Positions 1 through 7,407 of a DNA stretch of 64,000 bases are shown piece after piece (within the stretch, counting starts at the first letter, position 1; every line of letters starts with the position of its first letter). Source of the DNA: Rhizobiales bacterium SYSU XM002 (lineage in GTDB: Bacteria; Pseudomonadota; Alphaproteobacteria; Rhizobiales; Beijerinckiaceae). Location of the stretch: contig VWVY01000004.1 in NCBI GenBank assembly GCA_009846685.1, forward strand, positions 248,001-312,000, written 5' to 3'. The notes under the pieces were generated by a model. That model did no database searches. It had not been told where the DNA came from and saw nothing but the letters and a program-made list of their open reading frames with translations. The translations under genes and the position numbers were made by a program.

Positions 1-653
1 CCCTGCGCGCCTTGCTGGCCGGCAGCGGTCCGGAGGACATGTCCGCTGGCAAGGGCAGTGAACGCACCTCGACAGACCTCGCCCCGCCACGCGCCACCGC
101 GCCCGGCACGGAACAGGCACCGCGTTCTGCCGATCTCGCACGCCTCGCTGAAGGCGCGGTCGAACGCATCAAGCTCTCGCAGCTCGCGTCGCTCCCCAAT
201 CACCCGGAGATGCGCGTCACCGATGATCGCGCGCAGGGCATGCGGCTCGCCGTGTCGATCCCCCTCGCGACGCAAGGCCCGGACAAACCCCCGACCGCGA
301 TGATGGGGCTTGTGATCGAGCATCAACCGCCTGCGCCGCAGCAAGCCGCGATGCTCGAACCCGAACGCGAGGCAAACGGCGAGACCGAACCTTTCCCGTG
401 GAAGGTGCGTATCGCGCTCGATCTTGAGGAAACCGGCCCGATTCAGGCCGAGGTCGCGCTACGCGGTCAGGCCGTCGCGGTGACGCTCTGGGCGGAACGG
501 CAGACGATCGCGCAGACCGCCCGCCAGACCATCGGCGACCTCCACGACGCCCTTACGGGCGCGGCTTTCGACGTCCTCAAGCTGGAAATCCGCGACGGGC
601 GCCCGCAACCCGCGCCAACCCGCGCCGGCCCGATTCTGGACCGGCTGACATGA
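1..653 (+). CDS. FliK-like flagellar hook-length control protein, C-terminal part (5' end outside window)
   Basis: The reading frame is already open at the left edge, so the N-terminus is missing; about 216 codons are visible. The first part is rich in Pro, Ala and Glu. The last ~80 residues have the alternating pattern of a FliK C-terminal (Flg_hook) domain, with a stretch like LDLEETGPIQAEVALRG followed by a helix with TIGDLHDAL. FliK measures hook length and switches export specificity through FlhB. The stop overlaps the start of the next gene (ATGA), and that gene is FlhB-like, which supports the assignment. Sequence conservation in this family is poor, so the name rests on the domain pattern and the neighbour. 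A general hypothetical protein is the alternative. Confidence 0.6.
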   Translation, partial: LRALLAGSGPEDMSAGKGSERTSTDLAPPRATAPGTEQAPRSADLARLAEGAVERIKLSQLASLPNHPEMRVTDDRAQGMRLAVSIPLATQGPDKPPTAMMGLVIEHQPPAPQQAAMLEPEREANGETEPFPWKVRIALDLEETGPIQAEVALRGQAVAVTLWAERQTIAQTARQTIGDLHDALTGAAFDVLKLEIRDGRPQPAPTRAGPILDRLT

Positions 654-934
654 CCGAGCACGCGCCTTCCGAAAAGATCGCCGTCGCGCTGAAATATGAT
701 TTCGGCGACGGAGCGCCCATCGTCACCGCGAAGGGCAAGGGCAAGATCGCCGAGAAAATCCTTGAGACGGCAGCCGAACACAACGTTGCCATCGAAGAGA
801 ACCCAGTTCTCGCCGAGGCGCTCTCGCAGATCGAGCTTGAATCGGAGATCCCGGTGCCGCTCTACAAGGCCGTCGCCGAGGTCATCGGCTTCGTGATGCA
901 GACCGGCCGCCTCACACGCCCGGATCGGCGGTAA
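650..934 (+). CDS. Small FlhB C-terminal-domain-like protein (EscU/YscU/FlhB family)
   Basis: A 94-residue protein resembling only the cytoplasmic domain of FlhB, without the membrane part. It has the pattern VALKYDFGDGAPIVTAKG followed by helix-forming residues and a C-terminal segment with IPVPLYKAVAEVIGFV, which matches the end of the FlhB/YscU fold (the usual text is PxxLYxAVAEVLAYV). The NPTH autocleavage motif of true FlhB is not present. Stand-alone copies like this commonly lie beside FliK-like genes in proteobacteria. Translation is coupled to the upstream gene by an ATGA overlap. Its 3' end overlaps the convergent heme-binding gene by 23 bases. Function beyond a likely role in flagellar export is unknown. 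Confidence 0.75.
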   Translation: MTEHAPSEKIAVALKYDFGDGAPIVTAKGKGKIAEKILETAAEHNVAIEENPVLAEALSQIELESEIPVPLYKAVAEVIGFVMQTGRLTRPDRR

Positions 935-1337
935 GCCCGGCAGCCTCGATGCCGGCAATCGCAGCAGCTTCGTCGTTATCCGAGGTATCGCCGGAAATCC
1001 CGACGGCGCCGATCACCTCGCCGCCCGCACGGATGAGCACACCGCCAGGCACCGGCACAAGATTTCCGTCCGCGACGTGCATCGCCGCCGCGACGAAATG
1101 CGGGCGGTCATTTGCCATCGTCATCAGCGTCCGGCTGCCCGAACCCATCGAAAGCGCCCCGTAGGCCTTGGCAAAGGCAACTTCGGCGCGCTTGAGCGAA
1201 GTCGAGTCTTCGGTCAGCACCACTTTCCGGGCACCTCGCGCATCCAGTACGACGACCGAAAGCGGCCGGAAGCTCTTCTGGCGGGCAAGATCGAGCGCGG
1301 TGTCAGCGATGATACGGGCTTGGCTCAGCGTAAGCAT
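912..1337 (-). CDS. GlcG/HbpS family heme-binding protein
   Basis: A 141-residue protein of the GlcG/HbpS (DUF336) family. It shows the typical opening MLTLSQARIIADTAL, the central KAYGALSMGSGSRTL, the glycine-rich stretch VPVPGGVLIRAGGEVIGAVG, and the end region SGDTSDNDEAAAIAGIEA. Family members are small alpha/beta proteins, some shown to bind heme or to sit in glycolate or diol operons. The start at 1337 was chosen over upstream codons because the family begins there and an AAGGAATC ribosome site precedes it. It is transcribed divergently from the membrane cytochrome gene, so a shared redox or heme theme is possible but not proven. No signal peptide is seen. Confidence 0.85.
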   Translation of the reverse strand: MLTLSQARIIADTALDLARQKSFRPLSVVVLDARGARKVVLTEDSTSLKRAEVAFAKAYGALSMGSGSRTLMTMANDRPHFVAAAMHVADGNLVPVPGGVLIRAGGEVIGAVGISGDTSDNDEAAAIAGIEAAGLTADPGV

Positions 1338-1583
1338 GATGATTCCTTTCGTCGCCAAGAACCTATCGCATTCCCGATGGCTGTCATCAGGGCAAATGCG
1401 ACACAATCTCTGGTAGAAGAATTCTACACTATAGGAAAGGACAGAAACGTTTTTAGACAGAAGGCGTTGCGCCTCAAACGATTGCCACCAGTGCAGATTT
1501 TACCGAATTGTTTACTGGAATTGAATCTCCTCCGGTATCAACTGCTTTCAACACGGGATTCAACTTTTACGAAGGTCTTCGCG
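1338..1583. other. Divergent intergenic region between heme-binding protein and b561 cytochrome genes
   Basis: This 246-base region is noticeably AT-richer than the flanking genes and must hold both divergent promoters. A TATAGG hexamer occurs around 1430-1435 and could be a -10 element for the rightward gene, but no convincing -35 partner was found. A long frame runs through it from 1077, in frame with the cytochrome gene, but it lacks family similarity and was not used as coding sequence. No clear palindrome was seen. Confidence 0.4.
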
Positions 1584-3326
1584 ATGGCAGCTTCGGACGA
1601 AAATATCACTTCACAACGCCCTCCGGTACGAGCAGTTGGCGCCGACAAGCGCCCCGGATGGCTGCGAACCGACACCGGAACCTTCATCCTGCATTGGACG
1701 ATGGCCATCGCGATGATTCTCGCGATGCTGACCGGTTTTCGGCTCTCGTGGGATGCCGAAACGGCCGTTTTTTCGCGCTGGATCGCGCCGATCCTGTTGC
1801 AAGGTGATGTCTGGACGATCCACTTCATTGTGGCCTGCGTGATGTTCGCCTCGGCGAGCGCCTATGTCCTCTATGTCGTTCGTGGCGCGCTCACGAGCCG
1901 CAATGCGCCCGCGCGGATGCGCCTGATGATTCTCGATGCGCCCGCCCGCCTCAAATGGCAGGGATTCAACGTTTCGCTGCACTGGGGCTTCTACGCCCTG
2001 ACGCTCGTGATGATGACCACCGGCGTGCTGCTTTATCTCGGTTGGGGCGGAATCGTCGTCGATATTCATGCGGCCGTCGCTATCGCGCTGGTCGCCTACC
2101 TCGTGCTGCACATCCTCGGGCACTTCATGCAGGGCGGCTGGCCGCAGATTTTCCGCATCTTCCTTCCGGAAAACCTGGTCGCCGGACAGGCAAGGAAAGC
2201 CTACGCCCTGCCCGTCGCGCTGGTGATCGGTGCAATGGTCGTGGCTGCAAGCGCAACGCTCGATTTCGGCACCCGAACGACACTGCAGGTCACCAAGGTC
2301 GCAGTAGCCCCCAAGCTTGACGGTGAGCTCGACGATGCCGCCTGGAAAAGCGCCGACACAGCCCGCATCCGCACCCAGCAAGGTTTCAATCTCGCCGGCG
2401 GTCGTGGGGAATCCACTGTCGAGGTGAAGGCGGTTCATGACGGCGATGCCGTCTATTTCGCCTTCCGCTGGCAGGACCCGTCCCGCTCGATCAAGCGCTT
2501 GCCGCTGATCAAGAAACCGGACGGCTGGCACCTCCTGCACAACCACGCCGATACAGCTGATGAGAGCGCGTTCTATGAGGACAAGTTTGCGGTGTTGTTC
2601 TCCCGTTCGGACGCTTTTGGCAACGGCGGTACAACCCATATGGGCCCCAAACCGCTTGATGGGATGCCCGGCGCGCTGAACGGGCGCGGGCTCCACTACA
2701 CAACCGACGGCACCTACGCGGACATGTGGCAGTGGAAGGCCTCACGCGGCGGCCACCTCGGCAAGATGGATGACATGCACATCGGCCCTCCCTATCCGGC
2801 GAACGATGCGCAACGCGCGGGAAGCGGGCGGTATTCTGCCGGCTATCTTCAGGACCCCGGCAAGGCGTTCTACGTTTACAATTACAAAGGCGAGCCACCG
2901 GGCGGTTATCGCGGACCGGTCGGCCTCCTGCGCTTGCCAAAGGATTACCGCGCAATGTCGGCAAAACTTGGCAAGATCGATCTCGCGCCCGGCGCCTCCG
3001 ACGAGGAAGGGACGCAGTGGTGGATGTTCGAGGACGAGTCCGTGCCCTATTCGAAGGAGCAGGATGACGCGATCCCCGTCGGCACCGTCATGCCCTCGAC
3101 GCTCATCATCGGCACCTATGAAGGCGATCGTGACGATGTCTCGGCTGCGCCGAAGTGGCGGGACGGCTGGTGGACGCTCGAAGTGAAGCGGAAGCTGAAA
3201 TCAGCATCGAAATACGATGTGGACTTCACCGAAGCAAAGCCGCTCTACATGTGGGTATCGGTGTTTGATCACAACCAGACGCGGCACACGCGCCACGTGC
3301 GGCCCGTTCGGCTCGAACTGCGCTAG
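1584..3326 (+). CDS. Membrane cytochrome b561 fused to ethylbenzene-dehydrogenase-gamma-like periplasmic heme domain
   Basis: A 580-residue fusion. Residues ~30-235 hold four to five membrane helices with histidines placed as in di-heme b-type cytochromes: FILHW in helix 1, TIHF in helix 2, SLHWG in helix 3, and DIHA plus LHILGHF in helix 4. After a last helix (~225-243) the chain leaves the membrane into a ~330-residue domain that starts VAPKLDGELDDAAWKSAD, typical of the heme-binding gamma subunit of ethylbenzene dehydrogenase and DMSO-reductase-type enzymes (CBM9/DOMON-like fold). The start at 1584 is preceded by GAAGG. The ferredoxin reductase gene lies 70 bases downstream on the same strand. 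Inference: electrons pass between cytoplasmic NAD(P)H, the membrane and a periplasmic partner. No molybdenum catalytic subunit lies nearby. Confidence 0.8.
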   Translation: MAASDENITSQRPPVRAVGADKRPGWLRTDTGTFILHWTMAIAMILAMLTGFRLSWDAETAVFSRWIAPILLQGDVWTIHFIVACVMFASASAYVLYVVRGALTSRNAPARMRLMILDAPARLKWQGFNVSLHWGFYALTLVMMTTGVLLYLGWGGIVVDIHAAVAIALVAYLVLHILGHFMQGGWPQIFRIFLPENLVAGQARKAYALPVALVIGAMVVAASATLDFGTRTTLQVTKVAVAPKLDGELDDAAWKSADTARIRTQQGFNLAGGRGESTVEVKAVHDGDAVYFAFRWQDPSRSIKRLPLIKKPDGWHLLHNHADTADESAFYEDKFAVLFSRSDAFGNGGTTHMGPKPLDGMPGALNGRGLHYTTDGTYADMWQWKASRGGHLGKMDDMHIGPPYPANDAQRAGSGRYSAGYLQDPGKAFYVYNYKGEPPGGYRGPVGLLRLPKDYRAMSAKLGKIDLAPGASDEEGTQWWMFEDESVPYSKEQDDAIPVGTVMPSTLIIGTYEGDRDDVSAAPKWRDGWWTLEVKRKLKSASKYDVDFTEAKPLYMWVSVFDHNQTRHTRHVRPVRLELR

Positions 3327-3396
3327 GACATGCTTCGGACCGTTGACCGTCCCCGCTTTCGATGCGACAGACGCGCAGCGAGCGAGGAGCAGGACC

Positions 3397-4455
3397 ATGA
3401 GCGGCAGGGCGCGCCTGACAGTCAACGGCAAGACGATCAGCGCTACGCGTGGCGAGACGCTGATCGAGGCCGGTCTGTCGGGCGGGATTGTCATTCCGCA
3501 GGACTGCTGCACCGGCCAATGCGGCACCTGCCGCGTTGACATGCTCTCCGGCGGCATCGACCCGGCTGGGACGGAGGAAGACGGCACGTGCCTCGCGTGC
3601 CAGGCCCGACTTGAGGGGGATGCCGAGATCCGCTTCGATCCGCAACCCATCGCGATGAAAACCGGCGGTCTCGTCGCCGAAGTCAACGAACTGGGCGGCG
3701 AGATCGTCGAGATCGTCATCGAGGTGACGAAGCCGGTCCCCTACCTGCCGGGTCAATATGTCAAGGTGGCCTTCGGTGGCTTTCCTGAACGCGACTACAG
3801 TCCGACGCTGCGCCTCGACGGTGTGCGTGAGATCAACCAGTTGATCCTGCATATCCGCCGCCTTGACGACGGTGTCGTATCATCGGCGCTCGGCCGTGGC
3901 ATCGTGCCGGGCAAGAAAGTCAAGGTGCGCGGCCCCTTCGGCAATGCCTTCCTGCGCCAGGGGGAAGGAAGGCTCGTGCTGGTCTCGACCGGCACGGGGT
4001 TCGCGCCGATCTGGTCCATCGCGGTAGCCGCGCGGCTCGGTCAGCCGCATCGCCCGGTGCATATCATCGCCTCGGCGCGCGATCCACGAAACCTGTACAT
4101 GCGCCCGGCGATCGACTGGCTCGCCAAGCATGGCGTCGCGAACGCCGTGCTTGCGGCATCGGGCGCGAACCCACTCCCGCCGGCCCGGCACGGTCGCGCG
4201 ATCGCCTTCCTGCCACCGCTCGGCCGGGAAGACACGGTCTATGCCTGCGGCGCGCCGGAAATGGTCGATGAGATCAAACGTATCGCGCGGGAAGCCGGCG
4301 CCAAGTGTCACGCCGATCCCTTCCTGCCTTCCGGTGGCGAACTGCCTGTGACGAAACGAATCGCCCGCTTTTTCGGGCTGGGGAAGCCAAAGACATCGCC
4401 GGTGCATGCCCAACTCGAATCGCTCGCCGAGACGCTCGGTCGCCCGAAATCGTGA
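3397..4455 (+). CDS. 2Fe-2S ferredoxin / FAD-NAD(P)H oxidoreductase
   Basis: A 352-residue flavin reductase with its own ferredoxin. Residues 1-90 are a plant-type 2Fe-2S domain with C-x4-C-x2-C in CCTGQCGTC and the last ligand in TCLAC. Residues ~95-195 are the FAD-binding barrel, including YLPGQYVKVAF and RDYSPTLRL. The NAD(P) domain follows, with STGTGFAPIWSI and YACGAPEMV. This arrangement is that of CDP-6-deoxy-delta-3,4-glucoseen reductase and oxygenase reductase components. The chosen ATG has a GAGGAGCAGGA ribosome site. The last ~60 residues (after HADPF) are an extra tail of unknown role. With the preceding membrane cytochrome it likely forms a NAD(P)H-linked electron conduit; that link is inferred from gene order only. 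Confidence 0.88.
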   Translation: MSGRARLTVNGKTISATRGETLIEAGLSGGIVIPQDCCTGQCGTCRVDMLSGGIDPAGTEEDGTCLACQARLEGDAEIRFDPQPIAMKTGGLVAEVNELGGEIVEIVIEVTKPVPYLPGQYVKVAFGGFPERDYSPTLRLDGVREINQLILHIRRLDDGVVSSALGRGIVPGKKVKVRGPFGNAFLRQGEGRLVLVSTGTGFAPIWSIAVAARLGQPHRPVHIIASARDPRNLYMRPAIDWLAKHGVANAVLAASGANPLPPARHGRAIAFLPPLGREDTVYACGAPEMVDEIKRIAREAGAKCHADPFLPSGGELPVTKRIARFFGLGKPKTSPVHAQLESLAETLGRPKS

Positions 4456-4461
4456 ACCTGT

Positions 4462-6543
4462 TCAGGCGTTGACCTCCCGAACGAAAGAGCGGATCGATCC
4501 GTCGATCGACTTGGCATCGTCGACGATCCTGCGCGCAGCCAGAACGAATTCGCTCGACGCCTCGTGCGCCGCATTCATGCTCGTGCGCAATTGGTCGACG
4601 GAATCGGCAAGATTGACCATCGCCTGCGCGGAGTTCGAAAGCCCTTCCGCGATCTCCCGCGCGGCGGCATCCTGTTCCGCAACCGCGACGGCAATCTCCG
4701 AAGTTTCACGGAGCGCGGTGCCGAGGACCCCTTTCATTTCGCCGATTTCGTCAGTCGTCGAATCCGTTATCGCCGCGAGGCGCCCGAATTCGCGGGCGAT
4801 GACGGCAACCGCATCCGCTGTCTTGCCGGCGACGCCTTCGATCGACCGGGCAAGCTGGGCCGAAGACCCGCCACGTTCGCTGGCGCTCAGCGCCTCGAAC
4901 GACGCCTGAAGGCTCATGGTGCCGAGATCCGCCAGGTGTTTCTGGAGATCCCCGACTGCGCTTTCGACCTGTTGTGCTACGTCCGACATCTCCGAGAGTT
5001 TGGCCTCCGCCGCCCGCACATGGTCACCGCCTTGATGCACGACTTCGCTCGCATGTCGGATCTTCTCGCCGATCTCGCGGTTCGTGCGCGAAAGTTCAAA
5101 CGTCGAATGGCTGGCATTGCTGGCCCGACTGGCAGAAGCCATCGTCGTATTGCGGATGCGCTCGGCCTGTACATCTGCCTGCCGGGCGGCGGCATCGAGC
5201 ACCTCGTTGGTATCGGAAAGCGCATGAACCGTATCGTTGATGTTCTTCATCACCACGACCATGCCCTCCTCGAAATGCGCGACGGCGGAATCGAGGACCA
5301 GCCGCCGCTGGTTGATCGCATCGATCCGCATCAGCTCCTGCCGCATCCGATCGCGCTCAATCAGCGAGACCTGCATCGCAGAGACCGCCCGCGCGATCTG
5401 CCCGATCTCGTCAGGCCGACCAACGTGGCGCACTTCGACGCGCCACTCCCCGAGCGCGACATCGTTGACCGCACGAGTGATCTCCGACAGCGGGCGAACG
5501 AGCCGACGCGCGAGGAAGATGACGACAAGCGTGATGACGACAATCGCCGCCGTGCCCACGATCAGCAGCATCCGCTGCGTATTCCGCAACTGCTTGTGGC
5601 CGAGATCGAGGATTCCCGTGCCGATCTGATCGATCTCGGCATCCGGGCGGACGATGCAGAGCTGGAGCCGCGGCATCGCGGTCTTGCACAGACCGGTGGC
5701 ATGAAGTTCGGGGATGGATTGCAGGCCGTCGGCCTCCGGTGGCCGGAACGCGATATCGCTCACGTCCGCGCCAGCGGCGGAAATGACGTCGCCATCGCTC
5801 ATCAGCGCAACCCGCGATCCGGTCGTCCGTGAGAAGTCCATCAGCACGGGTTCTTCGACGCGAAGGAGGCGATAGGCGAGGATGACGGCGATTGGCTCGC
5901 CAAAATCGTCGAAAACCGGGACGCCCAGAACCGCGCCGTAACGATCCTGAACCGGTGCGAGCAGGATCGAGGAGAACGACGCATCGAGCATACCGAGATG
6001 GCGGAAGACGCGCGGCGCACTTCGGTTGTTGTCAGCCAGCAGATTGGCAATCGAGGCGTAGATGTCGTGGTTCTTGAGCGCCTCGTCGGCCATTACCAGT
6101 TCTGCGCCTGTCCTTTCGGAACCAATGACGTGGCGATCCTGATCAATCACGATCATGCCGGACATGCCCGAAAGGAGTACGCGCTTGCCGATGACTTCCG
6201 CGACACTGACGTCGTTTTGCGCCCGCACCACCGCAATCGTCGAACGTTGATCGGCAATCGAGAGCAGCGATTTCTCAAGGTTTGCCAGTTGGTCCCGCAT
6301 TCGTTGCGCGGCGAGCTCGATTTCGGACGAAATGCGCTCGGCCATGCGCTGCCGCGCCAACTGCCGCACGGTTGCGCCCTGCGATGCGATCTGGCTGCTC
6401 ATTTCCGTATAGGTAATCGCCAGCAGCAGGCTGATCCCGAGGCCGACCAGCAGCGCGATCGAGAGCACCCAACGCAGCGCAAGCGACCCTGCAAGAGCCT
6501 GCCGCCAGCTCGGTACGGCGTTACCTGACGTGCGGGTGGGCAC
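4462..6543 (-). CDS. Methyl-accepting chemotaxis-like receptor with degenerate signalling tip
   Basis: A 693-residue membrane receptor. Residues ~24-45 form a first membrane helix, ~46-320 a periplasmic sensor region, ~323-345 a second helix, and ~346-400 a HAMP domain with VRPLSEITRAVNDVALGEW. The rest is a long alpha-helical coiled coil typical of chemoreceptors, ending in REVNA. The hairpin tip, normally close to QTNLLALNAAIEAARAGE, here reads MSLQASFEALSASERGG, so most residues that contact CheA and CheW are changed. The start overlaps the end of the upstream binding-protein gene by 23 bases, indicating coupled translation. It may take input from that protein. It could signal to an unusual kinase array or act in something other than chemotaxis. 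Confidence 0.85.
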   Translation of the reverse strand: MPTRTSGNAVPSWRQALAGSLALRWVLSIALLVGLGISLLLAITYTEMSSQIASQGATVRQLARQRMAERISSEIELAAQRMRDQLANLEKSLLSIADQRSTIAVVRAQNDVSVAEVIGKRVLLSGMSGMIVIDQDRHVIGSERTGAELVMADEALKNHDIYASIANLLADNNRSAPRVFRHLGMLDASFSSILLAPVQDRYGAVLGVPVFDDFGEPIAVILAYRLLRVEEPVLMDFSRTTGSRVALMSDGDVISAAGADVSDIAFRPPEADGLQSIPELHATGLCKTAMPRLQLCIVRPDAEIDQIGTGILDLGHKQLRNTQRMLLIVGTAAIVVITLVVIFLARRLVRPLSEITRAVNDVALGEWRVEVRHVGRPDEIGQIARAVSAMQVSLIERDRMRQELMRIDAINQRRLVLDSAVAHFEEGMVVVMKNINDTVHALSDTNEVLDAAARQADVQAERIRNTTMASASRASNASHSTFELSRTNREIGEKIRHASEVVHQGGDHVRAAEAKLSEMSDVAQQVESAVGDLQKHLADLGTMSLQASFEALSASERGGSSAQLARSIEGVAGKTADAVAVIAREFGRLAAITDSTTDEIGEMKGVLGTALRETSEIAVAVAEQDAAAREIAEGLSNSAQAMVNLADSVDQLRTSMNAAHEASSEFVLAARRIVDDAKSIDGSIRSFVREVNA

Positions 6544-7321
6544 CGAAGTTCCTCACGATCCCTGCCGCCTTGGCGGTCTTCAGAAAACTCAGGAAACGCT
6601 TGATATCGTCCGTCAGCCGATGCGGCTTGTAGACCACGGCGATCTTGACCAGCGACGGGTAGCGCGTGTCGGAAGGCGGCACACCATCGACCGACAGGCT
6701 CTTTAGTCTGGTATCGCGGATATCCGAAAGCGGCCCGAACCCGATCGCGCCGGGGCTCTCGATCACGGAACTGATCGCTTCCTGCGTCGTCAGGGCCAGC
6801 TTCGAGCGTTCCGTAAACTTGAGGTCCTTGAAGGCTGAAAGCGTCTCACGAAAAACGAGAACGCTTGAATCCGCGTCCTCGCGCCGGACAACGCGGATGC
6901 GGATATCCGGCCCGCCGAGGTCGCGCCAGTTGGTGATCTCGCCGGAGAAGATGCCGCGGATCTGTGCCGAGCTCAGCGAATGCACCGGTACATCGGGATG
7001 GACGAAGAAAACCGACGGGATGGAGAAAACCGGATCGTAGGCGAGCCCGCTTGCAACCTCGTTCGGCTTGAGTTCGCGCGCGACACGGGCGATCACCTCT
7101 CGGTCGCTGCCAACAGCGGCAATCCCGCCACCTGAACCGATGCTGGACGGAATCTCGACGCTATGGCCTGGGTTGGCACTGGCATAGGCTTCGGACAGGG
7201 CCTTGAGCACAAGCACGCCATCTCCGGTTCCGACGACAGAAAAGGAACCGGCTATCGCGCCCGCCGCCATGAGACTAAAGACCAAAGCAATCGCTAGAAA
7301 TCGGCGAATTTCAGCAAACAT
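6521..7321 (-). CDS. PstS-like periplasmic substrate-binding protein
   Basis: A 266-residue exported protein. The signal peptide MFAEIRRFLAIALVFSLMAA is followed by GSFSVVGTGDGVLVLKALSEAY, the first strand and helix of the PBP-like domain of phosphate-binding proteins. A GSGGGIAAVG loop and the family hallmark FSGEITNWRDLGG follow, with GAIGFGPLSDI near the C-terminus. Phosphate-type PBPs bind phosphate in ABC uptake, but no pst permease or ATPase genes are present here. Instead the gene overlaps and precedes a chemoreceptor gene. The likely role is therefore as a ligand-binding partner for that receptor rather than in transport. The start at 7321 was chosen because it places the signal peptide at the N-terminus. 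Confidence 0.85.
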   Translation of the reverse strand: MFAEIRRFLAIALVFSLMAAGAIAGSFSVVGTGDGVLVLKALSEAYASANPGHSVEIPSSIGSGGGIAAVGSDREVIARVARELKPNEVASGLAYDPVFSIPSVFFVHPDVPVHSLSSAQIRGIFSGEITNWRDLGGPDIRIRVVRREDADSSVLVFRETLSAFKDLKFTERSKLALTTQEAISSVIESPGAIGFGPLSDIRDTRLKSLSVDGVPPSDTRYPSLVKIAVVYKPHRLTDDIKRFLSFLKTAKAAGIVRNFGAHPHVR

Positions 7322-7407
7322 TCTGCGCCCCTGCAGTAACAGCGGCGAGTGTGGGCGTGGAGAATTAAGATTTCTTGTAGTTCCCGGCGTCAATTAGTCC
7401 GACTGGA

